From NCBI GenBank assembly GCA_964474695.1, contig CAYYTK010000009.1, forward strand, positions 1-64,000: DNA of 64,000 nt, read 5' to 3'. The position numbers were made by a program, and so were the translations under genes. Below the pieces are notes generated by a model. It was not told where the DNA came from. It searched no databases and saw only the letters and a list, made by a program, of their open reading frames with translations. Position 1 is the first letter of the stretch. Each line of letters starts with the position of its first letter. This DNA comes from DAOUBP01 sp964474695 (GTDB taxonomy: Bacteria > Chloroflexota > Anaerolineae > CG2-30-64-16). Below, in pieces: positions 58,801-64,000 of this stretch.

Positions 58801-59088
58801 TCGCCGGGCGGCAATCGCCTGGTGTTCTGGGGCAGCCGTCCCCAAGGCCAGGGGCTGTACACGGCAGACAGCGATGGCACGGATGTGCAACTGCTGGCGC
58901 CGCAGTGGCTGCTTCCTAACTTCCCGGCCTGGGGCTTCGTGGGCGATAGGATCGTTTTCTCCGGCTATCGGCCCGGCAACGGCCACGCCGAAGTGATGCG
59001 CATCAATGCCGATGGCACCGGATTGGTGCTGCTGACCAACAACGAGGTGAATTTCGACTACGCGCCGGGATGGTTGTCCGGCTGGTAA
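52846..59088 (+). CDS. 2080-residue secreted multi-propeller protein (Asp-box, jelly-roll, YVTN, TolB modules)
   Basis: Signal peptide 1-25; GAGGAGG before the ATG. Order: Asp-box/sortilin-like propeller (about 40-365, repeated S-x-D-x-G-x-T-W); jelly-roll module (about 366-545) ending HFGTFNNGSGG; Thr/Pro linker (567-628); second, larger Asp-box propeller (630-1235); second jelly-roll (1251-1430) ending QFGTYNNGSGG, a duplicate of the first; Thr/Pro linker (1435-1501); YVTN-type propeller (1505-1800); TolB/PD40 propeller (1808-2080, DRDGNGEIY, DRDGDWEIYVMD). Probably surface-bound, recognising polymers or damaged cell material. No catalytic motif seen. The last 31 nt overlap the convergent gene at 59058. 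Confidence 0.9.
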   Translation: MKLRTLLLLGALLALALAAAVANAEPASPFTSPWLALAPPDSNPIDAMAASPAFAADRTLFTATAGGVYSSPNAGRSWAALSPGPTGVISGTTKIVPSAAYATDQTLFLLTTTTEPPGRRVLRSTDDGASWQAIWEGSGAQDLVVSPAFASDGTLFLAGAEFGQPQVYRSTDRGDTWLPTGGQPGDLDAYRLAISPNYAVDHTLFVAGYGPLQRSIDGGTTWQRLGAAGPNYSLAISPNFAANGTIWAMYREIEGSATQPEAGIIRSTNRGAAWSNVTAGLYGNYNMNYRSLTSDPAGEAVYLALTGPEWDARFPPRVYRSDTGGLRWAPQPLLPAGVVPQQVLALGPLPDLFVLAEGVAYRYDSTCYEAVADGDFETDPDLLGYTGIARAWTFPDTPLPAGYAEDIRHSGHTAVRTGTGPEGPNVYSYSSVDQEIGIPTSAISATLTFWRYPTLGDAAGVGNHAVDRATVLAAAPDVNDYQYLLAVFADNSYAVLRTWRDNSQAWTFTTVDLSAYAGRSFKLHFGTFNNGSGGRSSMVIDEVALQICLPAPQQESMLYLPLILRSPAVLTPTPTSTATATSTPTATPTRTGTATPTWTQTATSTPTPTSTATRTPTRTLTPTPTPTQGFPAVVRELIVAPGEPGPLYTLTNSELLLISYDRGETWQEAPQGVPIAVGRGGLGMDYANPSTLYLGTAAGLFRTNASGQWQFLHTVRTHALSVEYGRPTTLWAEPNWGHDFGSGVMVIKSDDGGQIWRSASGDLSGWSAANPIIIDPDDANTLYVTTATKYGSGMLYRGTNSGNWRRLPGPTSEWYVNTGLAFDNTANALYMGSRYSGQLWRSLNANAPAPEDVQWQLMHDFGANMSVVPLAVGWGPQGAALYVNLTDTSSWSTQLLRSDDGGNTWQTLTLPPGPPPQPSNQYQLIVNGYPATRLIADYRTQDRYATSFAGLHRRIGYGDWVLVNNAAPRPKFVYSPANSAVIWAGLVPRCLAGGPDEPMYKSEDGGRTWHELPNGLNIQPVVAHPTNPLKVYGFGCDGVYLTSDGGATWQHQDSDLWRSYFVSDVAAVDPGWTTVYASGVSEGGGGMLARSTDGSQTWQQVTPLYEDIWWITDVWVDPTNPSRVYFVEPKGVWRSLDGGDSWQRFTAGLEDVLYQDGREDYGLLEIVSRLDDPSRLYVGTAAGLYEGFNYGETWQKVGGYTWDDQPVDGLLADDGYGVWLNSPDGAFYLYRGNITPVPTATATPTATPTVNCAEGLGNGGFETSAAWIIRSNPVLAAYVTTPVHGGSRSMRTGIALGGANVESYSPIEQAITIPAGSASATLTFWRYNVWGDGSTYASALAPETNTLPKTLEELLAASPNALADYFYVLALRPDNSIVWLLTERTDNPSWRRASLDLTSLAGIPIRLQFGTYNNGSGGISRTFVDDVSLVYCSSAATPTRTATPTATGVGASPTPTATRTATPTATRTVTSTATRTVTPTVTQIATATATGTPSVIPTAPPVFVSTPYWSGQLNLPAGSRPHGVAVSATGQRVYVAFHGIDHAGRTLGVVNEYLSLQAQIDLGPAAQGPNGVAIIPSNGHMVVANRQTANASVVDPVAGTALQNIAANTNPDGVIVHGGYGYIANYGNDTVTVFDPLTLEVVRTLYGVGHEPAMFAADASSGDVYLSAHGSNQVYVLRDGQVASHWDNIPEPYGLSYDEASRRLYIANRGTSHTVTVLDVYYDAIVGAILLYKEPFVLFANPESGHLFIACGDRVEVYDTMDWHQITSIPVPEGAEEGIAFDPRLGKVFVTSRDSDALTVIQDQGPAQVLFTSDRDGNGEIYRMLPDGSNQTRLTFTADAAETTAVGSPSGRWIAYERTELSSGAGGYNQIWLMSRDGRGATMLTDGPFNNQHPTWSGDSSKIAFASDRDGDWEIYVMDLATRGLTKLTDNAWFDILPDWEKSAGRIAFVSNRNAPNSEIFIMAADGSDVRPLTTNINGDTTPSWSPGGNRLVFWGSRPQGQGLYTADSDGTDVQLLAPQWLLPNFPAWGFVGDRIVFSGYRPGNGHAEVMRINADGTGLVLLTNNEVNFDYAPGWLSGW

Positions 59089-59735
59089 ATCAGAGACAGA
59101 CGCGCGATGCGGCGCGGGGCCGCTTCCAGGCCCAACTCGGCCAGTAACTCATCCGGGCGACCGGTGGCGCCCGGTTCCGCGCGCATCGTGACGTCGAAGC
59201 TATGCCCGATATCGGTTTGGCCCATGTAGGATAGCGCCTGCACCAGCGGCCGCAAGTTGTAGCGCGCCACCTCTTTGCCCTTGCGCCGCGCGCGCCACGC
59301 CTCAGCCCGCGCCAGGAACGCATCCAGCCGCGCCGCAAACCCATCGACGGACTCGACGCTCTCCACCTCAACGCGATAGTTCGCGCCACAGACCTGCGAC
59401 TGCAGCGACGGCAGCTCGCGCGGGATCGGCTCGGCGCGCAAAGGGCGGATGCCAAGCGGCAGCGCCGCAGTCAGCCGGGCCAGGAACCCGGCCGGCTCCA
59501 GCTCCTCATTGAGATAGACGTCTGCCTGCTCGGCCTGCCCGGTGAAACCGACCGGCAGCGCGGCGGCAAACTGCAGCCGCGCCTGGGGGTTGAAGCCTTG
59601 CGTGTAGGCCAGGGGCAACCGCGCCCGGCGGATGGCTCGCTCCCAGGTGCGGTGCATATCCAGGTGACCGACATACTTCACGGTTTCATCAGTGGCAAAC
59701 GTAACGCGCATGCGTTGCGTATAAGTTTCAGCCAT
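59058..59735 (-). CDS. TIGR03936 family (DUF2344) radical-SAM-associated protein
   Basis: 225 residues. RMRVTFATDETVKYVGHLDMH and RAIRRARLPLAYTQGFNPQ are the recognition blocks of DUF2344. In many bacteria this domain is fused to the C-terminus of the TIGR03960 radical SAM protein; here they are separate genes overlapping by 8 nt (ATGGCTGA). Function unknown, but the two clearly act together. Tail-to-tail overlap of 31 nt with the giant propeller gene. Confidence 0.87.
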   Translation of the reverse strand: MAETYTQRMRVTFATDETVKYVGHLDMHRTWERAIRRARLPLAYTQGFNPQARLQFAAALPVGFTGQAEQADVYLNEELEPAGFLARLTAALPLGIRPLRAEPIPRELPSLQSQVCGANYRVEVESVESVDGFAARLDAFLARAEAWRARRKGKEVARYNLRPLVQALSYMGQTDIGHSFDVTMRAEPGATGRPDELLAELGLEAAPRRIARLSLIYQPDNHPGA

Positions 59736-61710
59736 CGGATGCCCCCTTGCCTTTGCCTACGGGCGGACAACCCCAGGCATCGTCAGCGACCTGCCGGCGC
59801 TGCTCCATGAAGTGGCTCAAGATGCCGCAGGCGACGCAGTGCTCACGGCAGTCTTCGGTCGGACGGCCTTGCAGCGCAGCCGCATACTCCCGCGCCAGAA
59901 AGGCCTTGTTGACGCCGACGCTGATGTGATCCCACGGCAGGATCTCATCCTGAGCGCGTTCGCGACGGGCATACCAGTCCGGATCCAGGCCCGTGTCTGT
60001 GAAGGCCTGAGCCCAGGCGCCGGCATTGAACTGATCGCCCCAACCGTCGAATCCGGCGCCCAGCTCCCAGGCTCGCTGGATCACGTCGGCCAGACGCCGG
60101 TCGCCACGACTGAGCACAGCCTCCAACAGGGTTTCGAGCGGATTGTTCCACGAGAATTCCAGCCCCGGGCCGCGTAGTTGGCGCTCCAGCAGCCCGATTT
60201 GAGCCCGGATGGTCTGCTCATCGGCCAGCGGCGCCCACTGAAACGGCGTATGCGGCTTGGGCACCAGGGTGCTGACGCCAACCCGCACCGTAGACTTCCG
60301 GCCCAACTCCTGGAAGCCGAGGCGTCTCACCTGGTGGGTCAGGTCCGCGATCGCCTGAACATCCTCCAGGGTCTGGGTCGGGTGGCCGATCATGAAGTAG
60401 AGCTTGAGGCTGGGCCAGCCGCGGCGATACACCTCAGCGGCCGTTTCCAACAGCGCCTCGGTAGCGATGGGCTTATTGATGACGTCGCGCAACCGGTCGG
60501 TGGCGGCTTCCGGCGCAAAGGTGAACCCCGAGCGCCGCCGCCCCTTCTCGAGCTGCTCCATCAATTCCAGGCTGAAGGATTCGATGCGCAGGCTGGGCAG
60601 GCCGATCGACAGTTTCTCGCTGCCGTGCCGGGCCATCACCTCAGCCACCAGCTCATGAATTCCGCTGTAGTCGGAGGAGCTCAACGACAGGAAGCTGATC
60701 TCTTCGAAGCCGGTATCGCGCATGATCGCGTCGACTGCGTCCAGCACCTCGGCCACCGGCCGCTCGCGCACGGGACGGAAGATCATGCCGGCCTGACAGA
60801 AACGACAGCCACGGGTGCAGCCGCGCTGAATCTCGATCGCCGCCCGGTCGTGTACGATATCGATGAAGGGGACGATGAACCTGGTCGGCGGCGGCGGCAG
60901 GGTGGAGACGATGCGTTTGGTGATGGGAAGGCGTAGGGCGTGCTGCGTATTGCGTACTGCGTATTGCGTATTGCGTACTGCGTATTGCGTATTGCGTACT
61001 GCGTGTTGCGTGTTGGGTGAAGCAGGTGTCGGGGCGAAGGTTGCGATGCGGCCGTCGGGGTGATAGGTCACTTCGTAGAGCGCCGGAACGTAGACGCCAT
61101 CGATCTGCGCCAGGCGCGCGAGCGCGTCGCGACGGCTCAGTCCGGCACGGCGCGCGTCGTTCCACGCGCGAACGATCTCGACGATCGCGTCCTCCCCTTC
61201 ACCGATGAAGAACGCGTCAAAGAACGCATGCATCGGCTCCGGGTTGAGGCATGCCGACCCACCGGCCAGGATCAGCGGCTCCTGATCGCGGTCGGCCGCG
61301 CGCAACGGAATGCCGGCCAACTGCAAGGTCGTCAGCACATTCGTGTAGAGCTGCTCATACGGCAGGGAGAACCCGAGCACGGAGAAATCGGCCAGCGGGT
61401 GGCGCGTCTCCAAAGAGTAGAGCGGGAGGCCCTCGCGACGCATCGCCACCAGCATGTCCACCCAGGGGGTGAAGGCGCGTTCGGCCAACATGTCCGGCTG
61501 CCGATTGACGATGTCGTAGAGGATCGCCAGCCCCAGGTTGGACATGCCCAGATCATACACATCGGGAAAGATCAACGCGAGGCGATGGGGCGTCGCCTCC
61601 CAATCCTTGACGATGCTGTTGAATTCGCCGCCGGTGTAGCGCGCCGGCTGTTGCACCGAAAGAAGCACGCGGTCGAGCCCGCGCGAGATCGCTTGTGGGG
61701 TTGTGGGCAT
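59728..61710 (-). CDS. TIGR03960 family B12-binding-like radical SAM protein, with heptamer repeat insertion
   Basis: 660 residues from ATG 61710 (AGGAG 6 nt upstream; the frame is open to 61866). An N-terminal B12-binding-like domain (LALIFPDVYDLGMSNLG) is followed by a radical SAM domain with CTRGCRFCQAG and SGFTFAPEAATDRLRDVIN, and a C-terminal Cys group (CREHCVACGI). Between the two, residues about 232-258 read as repeated RNTQYAV, encoded by ten heptamers (60944-61013) in frame; family members I know lack this. Partner of TIGR03936 downstream. Probably modifies RNA or a protein, target unknown. Confidence 0.88.
   Translation of the reverse strand: MPTTPQAISRGLDRVLLSVQQPARYTGGEFNSIVKDWEATPHRLALIFPDVYDLGMSNLGLAILYDIVNRQPDMLAERAFTPWVDMLVAMRREGLPLYSLETRHPLADFSVLGFSLPYEQLYTNVLTTLQLAGIPLRAADRDQEPLILAGGSACLNPEPMHAFFDAFFIGEGEDAIVEIVRAWNDARRAGLSRRDALARLAQIDGVYVPALYEVTYHPDGRIATFAPTPASPNTQHAVRNTQYAVRNTQYAVRNTQHALRLPITKRIVSTLPPPPTRFIVPFIDIVHDRAAIEIQRGCTRGCRFCQAGMIFRPVRERPVAEVLDAVDAIMRDTGFEEISFLSLSSSDYSGIHELVAEVMARHGSEKLSIGLPSLRIESFSLELMEQLEKGRRRSGFTFAPEAATDRLRDVINKPIATEALLETAAEVYRRGWPSLKLYFMIGHPTQTLEDVQAIADLTHQVRRLGFQELGRKSTVRVGVSTLVPKPHTPFQWAPLADEQTIRAQIGLLERQLRGPGLEFSWNNPLETLLEAVLSRGDRRLADVIQRAWELGAGFDGWGDQFNAGAWAQAFTDTGLDPDWYARRERAQDEILPWDHISVGVNKAFLAREYAAALQGRPTEDCREHCVACGILSHFMEQRRQVADDAWGCPPVGKGKGASDG
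60944..61013. repeat. Heptanucleotide tandem repeat (TGCGTAT/C)10 inside radical SAM gene
   Basis: Ten 7-nt units, reverse complement ACGCART, arranged in a three-unit super-period of 21 nt that encodes RNTQYAV. Same family as the four units at 15594. Confidence 0.9.
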
Positions 61711-61768
61711 GAAAGACTCCTGGCGCCCGCCCTGCTGTGCAGGACGAGGCGGGGCTAGAACCCGCGAT

Positions 61769-61797
61769 AAGATAGAATCATCGCAATCATAACACAA
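61769..61797 (-). promoter_or_regulatory. Possible promoter for the radical SAM pair
   Basis: TTGTGT (61797-61792), 17-nt spacer, TATCTT (61774-61769), about 60 nt before the ATG. Confidence 0.4.
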
Positions 61798-61850
61798 GCC
61801 GGCAGTATGCAGGAATTTCCACGTCTGGCATACCCGCAAGCGCCCGAAAT

Positions 61851-61879
61851 TTGACAGCTTCCTCACTGATCCATATAAT
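61851..61879 (+). promoter_or_regulatory. Consensus promoter of the tRNA-Glu gene
   Basis: TTGACA at 61851-61856, exact 17-nt spacer, TATAAT at 61874-61879; the tRNA starts 12 nt downstream. Confidence 0.9.
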
Positions 61880-61891
61880 ACCTTCCTCAGT

Positions 61892-61964
61892 GGCGGATTC
61901 GTCTAGAGGCCCAGGATATCGCCCTCTCAAGGCGGAGACACGGGTTCGAATCCCGTATCCGCTA
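61892..61964 (+). tRNA. tRNA-Glu (anticodon CTC)
   Basis: 73 nt. Acceptor GGCGGAT/ATCCGCT with a G-U first pair, D-arm GTCTAGAGGCCCAGGAT as in E. coli tRNA-Glu, anticodon stem TCGCC/GGCGG around loop CTCTCAA (anticodon CTC, reads GAG), T-arm ACGGG-TTCGAAT-CCCGT. CCA is not encoded. The opposite-strand ORF over it is an artefact. Confidence 0.93.
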
Positions 61965-61978
61965 CTTAGCACCTGACC

Positions 61979-62012
61979 AGCCCCGGGAAGATCTTCCCGG
62001 GGCTATTGTTTT
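61979..62012 (+). terminator. Intrinsic terminator of tRNA-Glu
   Basis: Perfect hairpin AGCCCCGGGAAGA/TCTTCCCGGGGCT (61979-62004) followed by ATTGTTTT. Confidence 0.9.
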
Positions 62013-62067
62013 CTGCTTTTCGAAGCTCACACTTGCATTTCTGGCGTTTCCGATTACCATTTACCTT

Positions 62068-62667
62068 ATGACTGATGCATTTCCCGCTTTCGCTGCGCTT
62101 CCGTACTTCGAGGAAGAAGAGATCTTTCCTGTGACGCGCATCACCACCGGCGCACTCGGTGAGCCGGGCTACCGCGTCCTGGTGCTGCAAGCCCAGTTCG
62201 GCCCTGAGATTCTTTCGTGGGTTATCGAGAAGCACCAGGCGCTAGCGCTGGTGCGCGACATCCCGCAACTGCTGGCCAATGTGCAGGATGCGTTTCCTGA
62301 ACTGGCCGAGCCGCTGGTGGCTGCCCAGCCTAACCTGACGTTGATCGAGCCCCTGGCCCCACTCTTTCGGGTCGGCGGCATGGGGTTGGAGTACGATCGC
62401 GAGCATGACCTGGTCATGTTGACGTTGGTGGATGCCAAGGTATTGCGCGGCGAAATCGAAAGCGAAGCGGACAATGCTGAGGATGAAGCCGGACAACGCC
62501 TCTACACAACGCGCGGCCAGGCGTTGTTGCTCAGCCAACAGACCGAAAAGATCGTGGCGGCGGGACGGCCCTACTGCCCCGCCTGCGGTGAACCTATCGA
62601 CGATTTCGGGCACTTCTGCCTTCCTTTGAGCGCCAGGAACAGGCAAACCGGAGAGTATCTGCACTGA
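62068..62667 (+). CDS. DUF3090 family protein
   Basis: 199 residues. N-terminal LQAQFGPEILSWVIEKHQALAL and the diagnostic C-terminal zinc-ribbon-like CPACGEPIDDFGHFCLPLSA followed by RN. In Actinobacteria the gene lies between an MSMEG_4193-type phosphatase and the SCO1664 gene. Here the SCO1664 gene follows 1 nt after the stop (TGAGATG), and the phosphatase is absent. Function unknown. The ATG at 62068 lies about 55 nt downstream of the tRNA terminator. Confidence 0.85.
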   Translation: MTDAFPAFAALPYFEEEEIFPVTRITTGALGEPGYRVLVLQAQFGPEILSWVIEKHQALALVRDIPQLLANVQDAFPELAEPLVAAQPNLTLIEPLAPLFRVGGMGLEYDREHDLVMLTLVDAKVLRGEIESEADNAEDEAGQRLYTTRGQALLLSQQTEKIVAAGRPYCPACGEPIDDFGHFCLPLSARNRQTGEYLH

Positions 62668-62668
62668 G

Positions 62669-63448
62669 ATGACTCAGCGCGACTTTTCGCCGGCAGATTG
62701 CATTCCCTGGCCCACCGAAGGCCCGGAGCATGAACGCCTGGTCACGCTGCTGGGCCATGGCGAATTATCCCTGATTGGGCTGATACCGTGGAGCTCCAAT
62801 TACACGTTCCTGGGCCAGGTCAGCCAGGGCGAGCAAGCAGTTCAGGTGATCTATAAGCCGACGCGAGGGGAGCGCCCGTTGTGGGATTTCCCGAGCGGCA
62901 CTCTCGCCAAGCGCGAAACTGCCGCCTACGTGGTGTGTCGCGCACTCGGCTGGAACTTCGTGCCGCCTACCGTTCTGAGGACCGGCCCACATGGCCGGGG
63001 GTCGGTGCAGCTCTTTGTCGAGGTTGATCAGAACGCTCATTACTTCACTTTCAGAGATCAACCGGCGTTCCGTCGCAGCCTGCAGGCCCTGTGCCTCTTC
63101 GACATGATCGCTAACAACGCGGATCGCAAGGGCGGGCACTGCCTGGCTGCCGGCAATGGCTGCATCGTGGCCATCGACCAGGGGCTTTGCTTCCATGTGG
63201 AGCCCAAGATCCGCACCGTGATCTGGGACTTTGCCGGCGACCCGCTGCCGGCCGATCTGGCCGCCGATCTGAGCCGGCTGGTGGATGAGCTTGGCCGGCC
63301 GGAGAACAAGACGCGGCAAACATTGACAACCTTACTGAGCCCGGGCGAGATTGCAGCGCTCATGCGGCGAACCGCCGCGCTGTTAGCGGAGGGACATTTC
63401 CCGTCCCCGCCTGAAGACCGCCGCGCGCACCCCTGGCCTTTGGTGTAG
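62669..63448 (+). CDS. SCO1664 family (PI3/PI4-kinase-like) protein
   Basis: 259 residues. Kinase-like blocks: SSNYTFLGQVSQGEQAVQVIYKP with the candidate ATP-binding Lys, TLAKRETAAYVVCRALGWN, then the catalytic and metal segments FDMIANNADRKGGHCL and IVAIDQGLCFH (D-x3-N-x-D-R-K-x-x-H pattern). A putative small-molecule or protein kinase of unknown substrate, in step with DUF3090. In Actinobacteria it is linked to the mshC (mycothiol) neighbourhood; no mshC is here. Confidence 0.85.
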   Translation: MTQRDFSPADCIPWPTEGPEHERLVTLLGHGELSLIGLIPWSSNYTFLGQVSQGEQAVQVIYKPTRGERPLWDFPSGTLAKRETAAYVVCRALGWNFVPPTVLRTGPHGRGSVQLFVEVDQNAHYFTFRDQPAFRRSLQALCLFDMIANNADRKGGHCLAAGNGCIVAIDQGLCFHVEPKIRTVIWDFAGDPLPADLAADLSRLVDELGRPENKTRQTLTTLLSPGEIAALMRRTAALLAEGHFPSPPEDRRAHPWPLV

Positions 63449-63456
63449 AGGATGGC

Positions 63457-64000
63457 ATGACTGCCAACGTTCACGCCTTGCCTTCAGCCGTTGAGTCGCC
63501 GGCCGCACCGGATAATCCGTCCGCGCGCCTGGCACGGGGCGGCGGCTGGCTGATGCTGGTGTTGGCCCTGACCGCGTTGCTGGCCATGACGGAGGCCCTG
63601 GTCTCGGCCGAGTGGAGCGATGGGCTGGAGCTCGTGAGGTTCGCGGTGCTGGGCGGCGCGCTGCTGGCCTTTGCATTGTCGCTCACCCGCTGGGATGGCA
63701 TCTTCCCGGTCATCTACAGCACACTGGCCAGCTTCGCCTGGATCACCACGCTCTTCAATCAGATCGTTTTTGCCGGCTTTACGCGCGATGAGGGCATTCG
63801 CGAGCTCGTCACCCGCAACGCCAACTGGCTCCTCGCGCTGGTGAATGGCAAGGCCAGCGCAGACAACCTGATCTTTGTGACGCAGCTCACCTTCCTCGGC
63901 TGGTGGATCGGCTACCTTGCCATCTGGAGCCTGATGCGGCATCAACGCCTGCTGCTGGCGGTGCTGCCGGCCGGCATCGGCCTGCTGGTCAACATTTACT
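63457..64000 (+). CDS. Transglutaminase-like membrane protein, N-terminal part (runs off window)
   Basis: 181 codons, open at the window edge. ATG 63457, with GAGG 6 nt upstream; starts 8 nt after the SCO1664 stop. After a polar start there are about five hydrophobic helices (about 29-48, 59-77, 85-106, 145-160, 168-181), as in the membrane part of TgpA/DUF3488 transglutaminase-like proteins. The catalytic domain would lie beyond the window, so the call rests on the membrane pattern only. Confidence 0.55.
   Translation, partial: MTANVHALPSAVESPAAPDNPSARLARGGGWLMLVLALTALLAMTEALVSAEWSDGLELVRFAVLGGALLAFALSLTRWDGIFPVIYSTLASFAWITTLFNQIVFAGFTRDEGIRELVTRNANWLLALVNGKASADNLIFVTQLTFLGWWIGYLAIWSLMRHQRLLLAVLPAGIGLLVNIY

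Noticed and set aside
60944..61013. Possible CRISPR-like array
   Set aside because: Units of 7 nt without spacers, inside a coding frame; no cas genes.
61787..61972. 61-codon - ORF over the tRNA (IRTRVSALRG)
   Set aside because: A familiar artefact: antisense translation of tRNA-Glu.

Overview
The window looks like a chromosomal segment of an uncultured, GC-rich member of the Chloroflexota (Anaerolineae/Caldilineae-like). This is inferred from four things: the DUF3090/SCO1664 pair, the split TIGR03960/TIGR03936 radical-SAM pair, very large secreted beta-propeller proteins with Thr/Pro linkers, and many dispersed palindromic repeats. No phage, transposase, rRNA or CRISPR array is visible. The single RNA gene I can support is a tRNA-Glu(CTC).

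Layout. 1-4118 (-): start of a giant secreted propeller protein, cut by the window edge. 4301-5257: LysM-CAP secreted protein. 5275-9921: metal-dependent cyclase, nitrilase-type amidohydrolase, ChrB-like protein, MFS transporter and class III CoA-transferase. 9952-13156: promoter, FdrA and DUF1116 proteins. 13398-18727: NCS2 nucleobase permease and a three-subunit molybdenum hydroxylase of the xanthine dehydrogenase family. With the MobA-like and XdhC maturation genes (23226, 25591) this reads as a nucleobase/ureide catabolic island. 18864-21273: two paralogous lipoproteins and a small membrane protein. 21494: phosphofructokinase with pyrophosphate-type residues. 23813: ProRS. 26748: DmpA-like peptidase.

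27912-33202 (-): PadR-controlled MacB-type ABC exporter. 33296 (-): cation diffusion facilitator. 34383-37977 (-): DUF4956, VTC-type polyphosphate polymerase and Cthe_2159-like beta-helix cluster. 38186-39992 (-): ArsR plus a double-methyltransferase ArsM fusion behind a consensus promoter with an overlapping palindromic operator. 40764-48414 (-): a tight, about 15-gene thiol-redox cluster (ArsR, two small CxxC thioredoxins, radical SAM, GcvH-like lipoyl protein, two DGC-domain proteins, OsmC, AhpD, TlpA-like thioredoxin, CcdA, CxxS glutaredoxin-like protein, Fe-S protein, 48-aa protein, ArsC). It is my best candidate for an undescribed system.

48570-52545: dienelactone hydrolase, DUF6295, M20 peptidase, CAP protein and an LPETG surface protein. 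52846-59088: a 2080-residue secreted multi-propeller protein. 59058-61710 (-): radical-SAM pair. 61892: tRNA-Glu. 62068-64000: DUF3090, SCO1664 family and the start of a transglutaminase-like membrane protein.

A second theme runs across the window. At least seven families of palindromic or tandem repeats are present, and several copies sit in frame inside conserved enzyme genes (nitrilase, FdrA, all three molybdenum hydroxylase subunits, XdhC, ProRS, radical SAM), adding short low-complexity peptides. All family names are from reading the protein sequences; no database search was run.
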